Origin: Piezodorus guildinii
Lineage: Eukaryota > Arthropoda > Insecta > Hemiptera > Pentatomidae
Direction of reading: 5' to 3'
DNA length: 64,000 bases
Assembly (NCBI GenBank): GCA_023052935.1
Contig: CM041295.1
Location: 169,500,366-169,564,365 of the forward strand
Part shown: in pieces, positions 1-10,672 of the stretch
Layout of the letters: every line of letters starts with the position of its first letter
How positions within the stretch are numbered: position 1 is the stretch's first letter
Notes under the pieces: generated by a model
Database searches by the model: none
What the model was told of the DNA's origin: nothing
The model's input: the letters and a program-made list of their open reading frames with translations, nothing else
Program-made: the position numbers and the translations under genes

Positions 1-775
1 CAGAAAATCTGAACTTACAGTTGACAACAAATTATTAATTTATAAGACAATACTGAAGCTCATCTGGACCTACGGACTTGAACTGTGGGGGACAGCAAAA
101 AACGCATTCAATCCTTTCAATCCAAAATCCTCCGAATAATAGTTAATGCTCCTTATTATGTATCCAACTATACCTTGCACCACGACTTAATGTTCAATTT
201 ATTTCAGACCTAATTCCATCCAAATTTTCCAAATTCCACCAGAACCTCATTCATCATCCTAATCCTTTAGCACGATCCCTATCTAGCTCCACTCATCCAT
301 ACAACCCACCTAGAAGGTTGAAACGGCAGTGGCCCCGAGATATATTGTAAATCCGTATGCTGGAGTTCTGACACTGGTCAGATTCTCCTCTCAAGTGCGG
401 TGTGATTGTGGCTATGGCGCCCTCACTTAGCTTCCGCTGGCTCTCACCAGTGATGCGGCTGAGAGGGAGGCGCTGGGATCCTTTGGACTCTGCTTGTCCT
501 TCCACAATTGGGGGGACAAGCCCCGTCCGGGGCTCCCGAGCTGATTGTAAATATTGTACATAGGTATGAATGTGACATGTTTTCTTTATTTATTTGTTAA
601 CTTCATTTATTTTTATTTATTTTGTCTACTTAATTTTGTTATTATATACGTTTATTTATTTTGATTTTATTTTATGTAATTTGACTTTCCTTTTGTTTAT
701 ATTGTAAATATTGTATGAATGAGATCCTGTAGCACTATTATTATTGTCTATTATGACAAATTGTAATATAAGGCA
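1..775 (+). mobile_element. Jockey-type LINE, 3' end (subfamily J1)
   Basis: This is the last part of a non-LTR retrotransposon, cut by the window edge. Bases 1-350 carry a frameshifted remnant of the ORF2 C-terminus: the IWTYG.ELWG motif near 60-95, the QSKILR motif near 120-140 and a terminal RRLKRQWPRDIL followed by TAA at 348-350. The same C-terminus is seen in the longer Jockey copy ending at 37596. A roughly 420 bp 3' UTR follows and matches the UTR of the fragment near 54305-54895 up to an ACAAATTGTAATATA motif. The 5' end of a CR1-like element begins right after it. The copy is dead. Family assignment rests on the conserved Jockey C-terminal motifs. Confidence 0.8.
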
Positions 776-1099
776 TATAATGTCAGTCTGGCCATAGACG
801 GCAAACCGTTAACATCGTACCTGTGTCTCTCTCTACATCAGTCGCTTTTGTTATCGTTATTCTCCTATTCTTTCAGAGTTGAGGTAAATATAGTCACATA
901 TATCAGTATACATCATAATTACATTATTTAACTTCAAAAAGAATCGGTGAAATAGTTCAGTGTTTTATTCTGAATAGGCTGGATGTACTCAGGTTAATTC
1001 CTAAGCCTTAGAGTATTAAAGGACGTTGACTCAGGCCTTTATTGATAAACACTTTTCTCTCGTGAGTACTATTAATATTATTTATTATTCAAAATTAAT

Positions 1100-2031
1100 A
1101 TGGCTCAGTGCTCTATTTGTGACGCCGTGATTGCCAGGGACGAGAAGAGCAGCGTGAGTTGCAGTAAATGCCGCGTGATTTTTCACGGTAAATGCTGCAA
1201 TTTACCTGATAAAGAAATTGAGGCGATTAAATCAAACAAAAAACCGTAGTTATGTTCTAAATGTGACCTTGGAAAAAAATCTGGGACAACCACCGAAAAA
1301 TCATCATCACCTACAGGGAGTAGCCTAAAGCACGTAAAGGAGCCAACGACGTCAGACATACTCATGGCGGTGAATAAACACGGCGACCTCATCAATGAAG
1401 AGATAAAAGATCTTAAATCATCTCTGGAAAAATATGGGGAGCTGAGCTTTGAGCTAAATGAAAGGCTCGCCAAAATTGAAAATCACTTAGAGGGCCAGGC
1501 CAAGTATTTAGAAGAATTATCTTCTGAAAACAAAATTCTAAAATCTAAAGTAGGCGAGTTAGAGGTCCGCTTAAATAAGGCAGAACAGGGCCTACTGTGC
1601 AGGTCACTGGAAATTAGAGGCGTACCGGTCCGTGCGGGCGAAACCCTGCGGCTCTGGTAACCAATGTAGCGGTGGCACTCGGAATTAAAATCAAAATGGA
1701 GGACCTGGACATGATTGAACGCTGACCGCCTCCCGTCATCGCTCAATTCGTCAGACAGACCACACGAGATGAGTTGATTAAGAGCAGAAAGACGAAGAGG
1801 GACTTCTCTACGAGGGATATAGGCTGGCAGGAGAATGACTGCCACCGGATCTATCTCAGCGAGGAGATGACCCAGACCAACAGGCACCTCTATTGGCTCG
1901 CTCGTCAGAAGAAGTCAGCTGGCAAGCTGAAATATCTGTGGTTCGCGGGCGGTAGGGTTCGCTGCCGTAAGGCCGACGGTCAACCTGTCATTTATATTGA
2001 CCAGGCTCAGGACCTCGATGTTTTTGGCTGA
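1100..2031 (+). pseudogene. CR1-like ORF1 (PHD finger and RNA-binding protein), broken
   Basis: In intact form this protein would bind element RNA and form particles with it. The start ATG at 1100 lines up with the ORF1 start at 29176 in copy A3. Residues 4-33 show the first part of a C4HC3 PHD finger (C4, C7, C21, C24, H29, C32). The tryptophan codon before the last cysteine pair is now TAG at 1247-1249. A coiled coil follows, encoded at about 1380-1590, then the LEIRGVP motif near 1610-1630 that opens an RRM-like/FP-type C-terminal domain. A frameshift at about 1650 ends that frame (GETLRLW then stop). The C-terminal part continues in another frame at about 1774-2031, ending DLDVFG and TGA. 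It is a pseudogene. Confidence 0.8.
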
Positions 2032-2129
2032 CACCTGTGCTCTCGTCTACTGACTAGCTTCATTCCCTATCTCGCCTACGATTCTTCTCTTCAATGTTCT
2101 CTCTCGATTTCATTATCTTATTATTTCGT

Positions 2130-2630
2130 AATTTTCATTTTAATCACAAAGTCAAAAGTTCATTTTATTTTTATCAAGGAAATTTATACTTTTATCAAAG
2201 TTCTTTTTATTCTATTATTACCAAAGTTACTTTTATTTCTATTTAAGGTATTTTATTTTTTATCAAAGTATATTTTATTTCTATCAAAGGTTATTTTACT
2301 ATCATCAAAGCTCTTTTGTTTTGTTTTCTCTTTCAAAGTCTATATTACATTAATTAAAACCTATTTTATTTTTATCACAGATAGTTATTCTATAATCAAA
2401 GCTACTATATTTTTTATCAAAGTTCTCCTTATTCTATTCCTACGAAACTTAATGTTATTTTTGAATATGATATTTGTATATTTTGTCATTTTTTATTTTT
2501 ACTTCTATCAAAAACTATTTTGTTTTATTTTTAACAAAGTTTATTTTATTTCTATCAGAGATATTTATAATGTCATCAAAGTTCTTTTCATTCTTATCAA
2601 CATAGTTTCTTATACAATTTTTACTATAGT
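2130..2630 (+). repeat. Degenerate T-rich minisatellite in the ORF1-ORF2 spacer of A1
   Basis: The spacer between ORF1 and ORF2 is about 830 bp here but about 280 bp in the two related copies. The extra length consists of imperfect iterations of a 20-40 bp unit built around ATCAAAGTT followed by a run of T and TTTTATTT. Spacing is irregular and units are diverged. The open frame at 2452-2877 is low-complexity and I do not regard it as a gene. Confidence 0.6.
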
Positions 2631-2861
2631 TATCTTAATTTTTGTTATAGTTATTCTTATTCTTTGTGGAAATTTACATTGTATATATCATATTCACTTT
2701 ATTTTATCTAAGTACTATTATGTATGTATATGTGTATATTTATGTGTGTATGTAAGTATATATAGTTTCGTTGGCATTTATCTTTCATATATTTTTAAAT
2801 TCATTATTGTTCTTAGCTACATCGTTTTCCTACTGTTTGTATTCTTTCCTCTTCCATCCCT

Positions 2862-5611
2862 ATGTATAATATCCTAAACGTCTGTCATGTGAATTCCCAA
2901 TCCTTGCCCGCTCATTATGATTAATTCCTCCATTACTTTACCAGAAATTTTTTCATATCATCGCAGTCTCCGAAACCTGGTTAAAACACTATATCCCCTC
3001 CTCTGCTGTCCTCCTACCTGAATATTCCTTTATACGTGATGACCGAATAGGCCGTACAGGCGGAGGCGTCGGTCTTTACGTCCATAATAGCCTAAAATCC
3101 CGCATATTAGAAGTCTCAACCCCATCCGACCAACCACACATTGAATTCCTTTTCTTGGAAATCACATGCGACACCCATCCTCTCCTAATCGCAGTTGTGT
3201 ACCGCCCTCCTCTCGTTACTTTTGACGCTCCATTTGAAACAACTCTCTACAATTATATTCCTCTTTACAATAACATCATAATTTCCGGCACCTTAATACC
3301 AATATCCTTTCCGATTCCAATGACAAACAGTACCTAGAAAATCTTCTCTTTTCCCTCAACCTCTATCTTGTTCCTTTTTCCCCAACACATCATACACGGT
3401 GTTCTGACACTTGGTTAGATGTTCATATTATTGATTCAGCACAGAACCTTCTCTCCCAATCTCAATTGCCAGTCCCATTTCTATCCTCCCATGACTTAAT
3501 CCAGATATCATATAATATCCCTACTCCAGAAATCCTTCCAAAAATCATAACTTTCCGTAACAGGAATTCCCTCACTCGTGAAGACATCCTACCCGATCTT
3601 GAAACCCTGAAATGGGACAATATCTATTCCTGTTCCTCCATTCCATCCAGACAAACATGCTCCCCCAAAAACCCTTACATTCCGTCGCAGACCTGCTCCT
3701 TGGATGTGTCAAGAAATAAGAGAACTACAAAGGAAACGTGAGGCTACCCGTAGGCGCTTCAGACGTACAGGCAAGCAGATGACTATGAAGCGTTCAGGGC
3801 CCTCCGAAACTTGACACAAACAACAGTAAAGCGAGCGAAATCCAACTATTTTCAAGAAGCCCTGTCCTCCGCTCCTGATCCTAAATCCAGATGGCAACTT
3901 CTACGTAAACTCTTTCTCTGCAAATCCTTTACCTGTTCAGTCTTCCCTGTATCACCCAACGAACTAAATTCATTCTTCTTAACCGACTCCTCCAACATTT
4001 CACCAGCCTTTCCTCCTAATTTTTCCCTTTCATCATCATTCGATTCTAACAATTTTTATTTCTCCTACATTTCACCAACAGACCTCATATCTTCCATAAT
4101 GAAATCCCGTACTACTTCCTTAGGTTTCGATGGGATTCCAGTAAAATTGTTAAAATTATGCCTTCCAGAAATCCTCCCAGTCCTTCTTTTCATCTATAAT
4201 TTTTCCCTCCAAAACTCAGTTTTTTCCTTCTTCTTGGAAACAAGCCTTGGTCCATCCTATAAACAAAATCCCTAACCCGTCAGCTCCTAATGACTACCGA
4301 CCTATATCCATCCTTTCGAACCTTTCCAAACCCCTTGAACGAATAATACAATCCCAGGTATCTAATTTTCTAGAAGAAACTAACAAACTTAACCCTTACC
4401 AATCCGGCTTCCGACCTGGCTACTCCACGCAATCCGCTCTGACCCAAATCACTAACTATATTTATACCGTTATAGATGAAAAAAGATTAACTGTCCTAAT
4501 ACTTTTAGATTTTTACCAAAGCCTTTGATTCCCTCAACCATTCGATCCTTTTCTCTAAATTAAAATCTTTATCCTTTTCCCACCGTTCAATTCGTTAGTT
4601 TCAATCCTTTCTTTCCAACCGCACTCAAGCGGTTGTCATTCCTAATCAACCCCTATCTGATTTCCTTGTCCTATCCTCAGGCGTTGCCCAAGGCTCGAGT
4701 ATTTCGCCTCTTCTGTTCAATACCTACATCAATGACCTTCCTAATTCAATCCACCGTTGTTCCTACCACCTATATGCTGACGACCTCCAAATCTATTTAT
4801 CTTCCCCTCTCTCCGAGTTATCTGTAGCATTTGCCCGTATTCAGGAAGACCTAGATGGAATCAGTGCCTGGGCAAACCTGAATAACTTGAGGCTTAATCC
4901 TACAAAAACTCAGGCCATCCTTATTGGTTCCAAATCCCTCCTCCGATCGATCACCACCCCTCCTCCGCTTTTGCTTAATGAGCATCCTATTTTTTTTCGT
5001 TCCACTGTTATAAATCTTGGCATTATCATCGACCAAAACCTATCCTGGAAACCCCAAATTTCCCGTCGATCGATTTGTACCTTGAAATTATTCCACCGAT
5101 CCCGCCACCTCCTACCACAATCTACCCGTAAACTCCTAGTTTCATCCTCATTTTCCCCCACTTTGACTATGGTTGTGTGGCATATGGCGGCCTCTCGAAG
5201 GTGCTCGAGGAGAGATTGAGAAGGATTATGAACTGCTTTTTAAGATTTGTGTTCGGTACCTCGAGACGGTCGCACGTATCCCACCTCTACGACGAGTTAA
5301 GGTGGTTAACCCCAAACTTTCGAAGACAATATTTCCTTGGATCATTCCTTTATCAAATCATGAACTCCCACCACCCTTTTTATGTCTACAGCCTTTTGGT
5401 GTTTAAATCCTCAACCCATCACCAGGAAACAAGATCCCGTCTGTCCGACCTCCACACTCCTTTCCATAGAACCAAAAAAGGTTCCTTTTTAGCCCGGTCC
5501 TCTTCCTTATGGAATACTCTCCCTTCAAACATCCGTCATGCCCCTTCCCTCTCATCGTTTAAATCCCTCCTCTTTCAATACTTCCTTTCTCTTCAATCAG
5601 ATGTAAGCTAA
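2862..5611 (+). pseudogene. CR1-like ORF2 (endonuclease and reverse transcriptase), broken
   Basis: ORF2 would nick the target with an AP-like endonuclease and prime reverse transcription there. The ATG at 2862 aligns with ORF2 starts at 24688 and 30401, but an in-frame TAA comes about 20 codons later. Readable in shifting frames are SETWL (about 2968), the RTGGGVGLYV block (about 3050-3090), VVYRPP (about 3190), a damaged GDLN site (now GTLI, about 3290), LSSHDLI (about 3478), YRPISILSNL (about 4300), SGFRPGYSTQSAL (about 4405), a broken DFSKAFDS block (about 4505-4535) and YADDLQIYL at about 4773. The C-terminal CR1 domain ends in LWNTLPSNIRH and a stop at 5609-5611. Multiple frameshifts make it a pseudogene. 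Confidence 0.8.
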
Positions 5612-6017
5612 TTTTTATCATGCCAACTTATGTAAGGTGAATTTTAATTTAATGAGATGTAAAAGTTACATTTTATGTTTATTCTTATTTATTTATTTCT
5701 ACAATTTGTAAATAGAGATGACACTATGACCCTTTATTTTATTATTATTATTATTTTATTTTATTTTTTCATTCTTGTGTTATCTGATTGTATTTATATA
5801 TTGTTTTTGGCCAGTTATAATTTGTTATTTAGTTCATAATTGTTATTCTTAAGGGGCATTCTCCCAGAATAAAGTTTTGTTTTCTATTCTATTCTATTCT
5901 ATTCTATATGCGAATAAAAAAAAAAAATAAATAAAAAATAAAGAAAAAGTTAAAGAAGTGTTTCTTAATTTGTTTTTAAACTAAGTAAGAATTTTATTTT
6001 ATTTTTTAGTCTAGGTT

Positions 6018-6310
6018 ATGTATGTAAACATGATAATTATTTATTTATTATATTCTTTAATCACCACTTATATTTTTTTTTTTTCAAATATTTTTACAGC
6101 CATTAGTTTTGGAAGATATATACAGGTTTATATTTTTTTTATTTTTTTTATTTCTCTTATTGTTTGTTTTTTACTTATTATTCACGGTTATATTCCTTTT
6201 TTTCAATCTTACTCCAAGACAGTAATTCTCTCATTATTGTATATTGTATGATTCTAAAGGGACTTGTCCAGAATAAACAAAGAATTATTATTTATTATTA
6301 TTATTTAGGT
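6018..6310 (+). mobile_element. 3' UTR fragment of another CR1-like LINE
   Basis: The right end reads GGGACTTGTCCAGAATAAA followed by a (TTA)n run. That matches the layout of the A-family 3' end (a block ending in CCCAGAATAAA plus a short tandem tail), but with a different tail unit. Upstream is AT-rich with no coding motif; the 77-codon open frame here is low-complexity. The left boundary is a guess. Confidence 0.45.
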
Positions 6311-6966
6311 AATGAGTTGTATAGAGGAAATATTTAAAGTGTATCCTTATCTTATCGCTAGTTTTTGTTTTGATTTGATATTTACAAAATTACTAGAATC
6401 AGAATGATTTTCCAAAAACATGTTTCCAGCCGCAAAGCTGACTTAAAATGTCTGCAACACTTAAATTATGTTATCTACGATTTTTTATTCGGGAAAGGAT
6501 AGAGAATAACTGGTAAAAAAATGAAAAGTGTTGAGCGATACAATTAATAAAAACTGGACAATTTCCTATGGATTGGCCCATAAATAAATTCTCTGAAATG
6601 TAAGTGTTAATAAAGAATTGTTTAATCATCGCAAACTTTGTTTGTCAAACTTTTACAAAAAGACGTAATGAGATTACCATTACTCTTTTCTTCACATATT
6701 TTCTACGTCCGAATTCGCAAACAATTCCTAATAAATGTAAGCGAAGAATTTATTTATCTATAGAAAAATTTATCAGTCATAGGAATCTTATTTTAGTAGG
6801 ATTGATGGTGAAAGTTCAAGGATAAAGCCTTACTAAAGATAAGAGGCCGAAGCAAATACAATAGTTCTGCTTGTACCGATAGCACTTCTCAATTAGCCCA
6901 GTAGAAATAGGATTTTGGCTGGTGTTTCGCTTAGGTGGTTTTGCTTCAATAACTAGTTTGGTGTGC
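6311..6966. other. AT-rich DNA without recognised features
   Basis: No open frame with recognisable motifs, no tandem repeat and no RNA gene seen. The 73-codon frame at 6604-6825 has no family resemblance that I can identify. Confidence 0.5.
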
Positions 6967-8124
6967 AGTTTATTAAAAAATACATAAGAGACAATCTTTT
7001 AGAACGTTAAATTTCTAACAAGTTAGATGGAAACTATTTTTAATTACTCCTAATATACACCAAGAAATGTTGAAATAACATTTTTAGTGAAAGTGCTCTG
7101 TTAATAAAAAATAAAATACTCCGTTTTAATTAGATTTTATAAACGTAAAAATATCTTAAAACCATCATTGTGTATATTCTAGAAAAAGAAAAGCGTTTTT
7201 GTAACTAATGAGAACAAATTTCCAATATATTACTTTTATTTTAAGTAATTTAAAAAAAAAAAAGCATTTTAATGATACTCAAACAACTTTAAATAAAATA
7301 TAAAGCATTTTTGTTAGTTGTTTTCCGTTTTTGAGTCTCAAATGTACTTGATGTGTATAATGTATCACTTTGAACGATGATCTGCCTATCGTCAAACTCG
7401 TCATCATCCCTGTTATATATAGTATTTGGTCTATTATTGTAGGATTTGAATCCGCAATAAAAAGAGAACATTAAAGTCCACCTTTTTTGCAGCTTCGCTT
7501 GTTACCACATTTCTGTTGTTATCCACAGAAAATCATATTGGAAGGAATTAGTCCTGGTAGCGGTCAGTTTCCATTCTCCCACCATGCGCCCTGATGATGA
7601 CCCACAAAGAGGGGATCGAAACGTACGCAAGCAATAAAACCGTTGAAACTATTTAGTTGTTTCATTTACTACCCGTCACCCGGACTAATTCCTTCCAGTA
7701 ATTCTCAACGATCAACTAAGTATATCCACTATGAGGAAATCATATTGTACGGAAGGAATTGCGAACGACTTTGAGAACGTTCATTTCCGAGGTAAAGATT
7801 TAGTGGTTTCCTTGGCAACTGTTGGTCGCCACATCAATACTAAAGAATTAAAATGAAAGTAAATTATTGGAAATTTATTCTTATTAGTTGAAAAAACGCT
7901 TTTCATTTTCTAGAATATACACAATGATGGTTTTAAGATAATATTCCATTTAGAAGATCTAATTAAAACGGAGTATTTTATTTTTTTCTTAACAGAGCAC
8001 TTTCATCAAACATTTTATTTTAACATTTCTTGGTAAATTAGGAGAAATTAAAAATCGTATACATGCACCTTGTAAAAATTTTAATGCTCTAAAAGATTGT
8101 CTCTTATGTATTTTTTAATAAACT
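6967..8124. mobile_element. Foldback element with ~275 bp inverted arms
   Basis: The arm at about 6967-7245 is the reverse complement of the arm at about 7845-8124, apart from scattered substitutions and small indels. Examples are ATACATAAGAGACAATCTTT near 6980 against its complement near 8095, and TGTGTATATTCTAGAAAA near 7170 against its complement near 7910. About 600 bp lie between the arms, including a second small inverted-repeat element at 7540-7696. No transposase is encoded. Long arms around a short non-coding core fit a foldback or long-TIR non-autonomous DNA element. No target-site duplication could be fixed, so the superfamily is unknown. Confidence 0.75.
7540..7696. repeat. Small inverted-repeat element nested in the foldback core
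   Basis: It opens with GGAAGGAATTAGTCC and closes with the exact reverse complement GGACTAATTCCTTCC; the similarity continues about 10 bp further inward. The stretch AAATCATATT plus GGAAGGAATT recurs in direct orientation just downstream near 7738-7760, so part of it may be duplicated. It has no coding capacity. It could be a MITE or an independent foldback core. Confidence 0.55.
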
Positions 8125-8346
8125 TGAGTTTTTTTGCCAATATTGACACCCACGTATCTCAGTAAGAGTTCCGAATTTCCCAATATGTTACATACCAAAT
8201 ATGTAGGCAATTTATTGTTCTTTAAAATTGCTAAGGACAAAGTCTGCTCTAAAATGTCCAGGAAGAGATTTAGAAGTAAAAAATGGTTTTTTTTTCAAAA
8301 TGGCGGAAAACGCATAATGGTGAAAAATGTGAAAACTTGGGTTTTT
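8125..8346. other. No recognised feature
   Basis: AT-rich DNA between the foldback and a short Jockey insertion; the 88-codon frame here runs into the insertion and resembles nothing I know. Confidence 0.4.
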
Positions 8347-8466
8347 TTTTTAACATCATTTATTGAAATTTACAACTGTACTTCAAGGTACAACAAGTAA
8401 ATGTGACAAAAGTTAAATGGCGTGATACAAACTTGAAGAAGAACTACCCAATGGCAGCACTCCTGT
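8347..8466 (-). mobile_element. Severely 5'-truncated Jockey J2 insertion with TSD
   Basis: The sequence is the reverse complement of the J2 3' UTR (poly-T on the plus strand, then AACATCATTTATTGAAATTT, ending GGCAGCACTCCTG) and is nearly identical to the 3' end of the larger J2 copy starting at 9345. It is flanked by the direct repeat TTGGGTTTTT at 8337-8346 and 8467-8476, a clean target-site duplication. Confidence 0.85.
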
Positions 8467-8476
8467 TTGGGTTTTT

Positions 8477-8683
8477 AATAAGGAGAGCAATACAAACAAT
8501 CATGCCTAAAAATTAAATTTACCCCACCTTTTTCTAGCCAACCCTTTTTTTTTTGGTCTAATTCTACTGGGCTAAAAGAGGACGATCACATTCAAGTGTG
8601 TCCGAGATCGTAGCATACCAAACAAAACAACATATAAAAAAAAAGTTCAATTGTAGACATCTCGCAAAATGATCTCAAGTTGT
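8477..8683. other. No recognised feature
   Basis: Short unique-looking stretch between a Jockey insertion and the hAT MITE; no coding or structural signal seen. Confidence 0.4.
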
Positions 8684-8691
8684 ATGCGGTG

Positions 8692-8865
8692 TAGGGGTGG
8701 GCATAATCTAATGATCGTCATAATCGGATAATCGGATTTCGATGATTTAAATAATCGAATGATCCCATAATCGAATGATTAATATGCATTCTGAGAGACA
8801 ATGCCACAATTCCCGTCTCTATGATGGCTCAGCCTAGGTGAAGTATGTATATAATTTATGTAATG

Positions 8866-8901
<36 letters not shown>

Positions 8902-9030
8902 TGAAAAAAGGTCGTTCGATTATCCGCTCCAGTTCGTTTCTCCAAACCGGTTAATTCGATAATCGATTAATTCGAATGATTGAAATAATCGAATTATCCT
9001 ATAATCGTCATTCGATTATGCGCACCCCTA
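8692..9030. mobile_element. hAT-superfamily MITE, 339 bp, with 8 bp TSD
   Basis: The left end is TAGGGGTGGGCATAATC and the right end is GATTATGCGCACCCCTA, which are inverted repeats with one or two mismatches. ATGCGGTG is duplicated exactly at 8684-8691 and 9031-9038. An 8 bp duplication and a TAGGGGTG-type terminus are diagnostic of hAT elements. The interior has no ORF. Both arms are full of short ATAATCGAATGATT-like motifs that can pair with each other, and a poly(A) run of about 34 lies in the middle (about 8864-8897). It is non-autonomous, and the perfect TSD suggests a fairly young insertion. Confidence 0.92.
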
Positions 9031-9180
9031 ATGCGGTGATTATGGCTTAAAAAAAAAAATAATTAAAAAAAAATAAATTAGTGCCCGCGAAAAAAACACA
9101 CATCACTTACCTTCGTTGTTAAAATGAATTTAAGAACTTTTGAATAAAGTTCGAATTAAAAAAATAAAAAAAATAAAAAA

Positions 9181-9258
<78 letters not shown>

Positions 9259-9299
9259 TAGAATTGCATTGATTTTCAATGGAAACATGTGTTTTAGAT
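9031..9299. repeat. AT-rich stretch with (AT)n microsatellite at 9185-9253
   Basis: A/T-runs followed by about 34 AT dinucleotides; nothing coding. Confidence 0.8.
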
Positions 9300-9344
9300 T
9301 ATGTATTCAACCAAACCATCCAATTCTTCTCACATTCAATCCTT

Positions 9345-10623
9345 TTTTTTTAAACATCATTTATTGAAATTTACAACTTTACTTCAAGGTACAACAAGTA
9401 AATGTGACAAAAGTTAAAGGGCGTGAAACAAACTTGAAGAAGAACTACCAAATGGCAGCACTCCTGTAACTTTTCTACACTAGAAGGTCTCGAGGCCATC
9501 TTTTTTTCAGACGCCTCGGAGGATTTTCAGGAATGAAGAGGAAGAAAGTATTGAAACAAGAGGATTAGGGTGAGAATGGAGCTCGTCATGAAAGGAATGG
9601 TATCTAGATCGGGCCAAATCAGCAACATACGGAACGTTGAGGTCTTTATGGATAAGTTTTTTTTGTGACAAAATAAGGAGCATTGAGGATTTTACGAAGG
9701 ATTTTGGATTGTAGGGATGGGATACGGGAAGAATTCGATAGTTTAGTAGAGTCCCAAAGCTCCACTCCGTAAGTCCATATCGGCCTTATGATAGTCATGT
9801 AGATGAGTCTTTTATAGTTAAGTGGAAGATTAGAATTAGTCTAGTAAGTGTTGAAGAAGTCGAAAACGTCGGGCAGTTTCTTGTCGTTTCAGTCTTGTAT
9901 GAGTGTTCAAAGAAAGGCGTTTGTCAAGGTGCAGTCCTAGATATCGGATCTGTTTAACCGGGAAAAGAGGAGTATTATTGAAGGAGACAGTAGGGCAGGA
10001 TATCATAGGTTTACGACGAAGGGTAAAGGTAATTTGGTTGGATTTGTTGGCATTAATTTTAATTCTCCAGTTCTGACACCATACCTCAAGGTCTCTGAGG
10101 TGGGATTGGAGAGTTTGAGAGGCAATAGTTGGATCAGTATTGACTGATAACACACAAGTGTCATCAGCATAGGTAAAAAGGAAAGTGTTAGGATGGGAAG
10201 GGATATCAGCTGTATAAACTGTGTGAAGAATGGGTCCTAGGATACTGCCTTGAGGAACACCAGCAAACTGACTAAAAATGGATGAATAGGAATTATTATG
10301 ATTGACTTTGAAGGATCTGTCAGTGAGGTACGACTGGATAATAAGGAAGTATGTTGGCGGGAGGAATTTGCGGAGCTTGTAAAGCAACCCTGGGTGCCAG
10401 ACTCGGTCAAAGGCCTGTTCCACGTCGAGGAAGGCTCCCGTACAATACTAGCCGCGCTCCAATGTAGACGATACAACATCCACCACACGATGACATTGCT
10501 GGATAGTGGAGTGGGACGTACTGAATCCTAACTGATGATGAGGAATTATGGAATTAGTGTCAAGGATGGGATACAGGCGTTTCAGTATAAGCTTTTCCAA
10601 GATTTTTCCCATGATTGGTAAAG
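9345..10623 (-). mobile_element. Jockey J2 insertion, 5'-truncated, with 12 bp TSD
   Basis: A poly-T on the plus strand at about 9343-9352 marks the 3' poly(A) end. The element reads leftward from the middle of the reverse transcriptase domain to the 3' UTR. CATTCAATCCTT is duplicated at 9333-9344 and 10624-10635, fixing both ends. The 3' UTR and protein closely match the J2 copy at 33231-37738. Confidence 0.88.
9475..10623 (-). pseudogene. Jockey ORF2 fragment (reverse transcriptase, C-terminal two thirds)
   Basis: Reading the minus strand, the fragment starts in the PIMGKILEKLILKRLYPIL region of the fingers domain. It continues through GFSTSHSTIQQCHRVVD, the catalytic FLDVEQAFDRVWH block, AGVPQGSILGP, TYADDTCVLS (about 10150-10180), and the C-terminal IRYLGLHLDKRL region near 9900-9950, and ends at WPRDLLV with TAG at 9475-9477. 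At least one frameshift (around 10430) and an early stop at about 9836 break it. The catalytic aspartates are still present in the remnant. Truncated and inactive. Confidence 0.88.
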
Positions 10624-10672
10624 CATTCAATCCTTGCAATCCGAAATCCTCCGAAAGATCCTGAAAGACCCT

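Larger units (their letters stand above)
783..5907 (+). mobile_element. CR1-like LINE, near full length, decayed (copy A1)
   Basis: The 5' end is set by the motif TCAGTCTGGCC, which also opens the third copy at 28818. The order is 5' UTR, ORF1 (PHD finger, coiled coil, RNA-binding domain), a long T-rich spacer, ORF2 (endonuclease plus reverse transcriptase), and a 3' UTR ending in CCCAGAATAAAG and an (ATTCT)n tail at about 5880-5907. PHD-type ORF1 plus a short tandem-repeat tail instead of poly(A) is typical of the CR1 group. The copy has nonsense and frameshift mutations in both ORFs. It abuts the 3' end of a Jockey element; no clear target-site duplication was found. Confidence 0.8.
9300..10672 (+). 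mobile_element. Older plus-strand Jockey relic split by an insertion
   Basis: Bases 9300-9344 (CAACCAAACCATCCAATTC and onward) and 10624-10672 (AATCCTTGCAATCCGAAATC and onward) are the two halves of one short piece of Jockey ORF2. They correspond to the segment at about 37325-37395 of the J2 copy (encoding TKPSNSSRIQSLQSKILRKIL). The halves are joined by the duplicated target CATTCAATCCTT, so the minus-strand element at 9345-10623 landed inside this relic. The satellite begins directly after it. Confidence 0.75.

Noticed and set aside
2452..2877. 141-codon ORF as a membrane protein gene
   Set aside because: It is a low-complexity, T-rich spacer of a LINE that runs into the ORF2 start; hydrophobicity follows from base composition.
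7590..7640. Hammerhead ribozyme (CTGATGA ... GAAAC core in the foldback centre)
   Set aside because: The two core strings and a weak helix II are present, but I found no partner strand with a cleavage triplet for helices I and III. Covariance-model search would settle it.
9345..10672. Twin-priming inversion of one Jockey element
   Set aside because: A 12 bp TSD bounds the minus-strand element, and the opposite-strand flanks belong together as an older relic.
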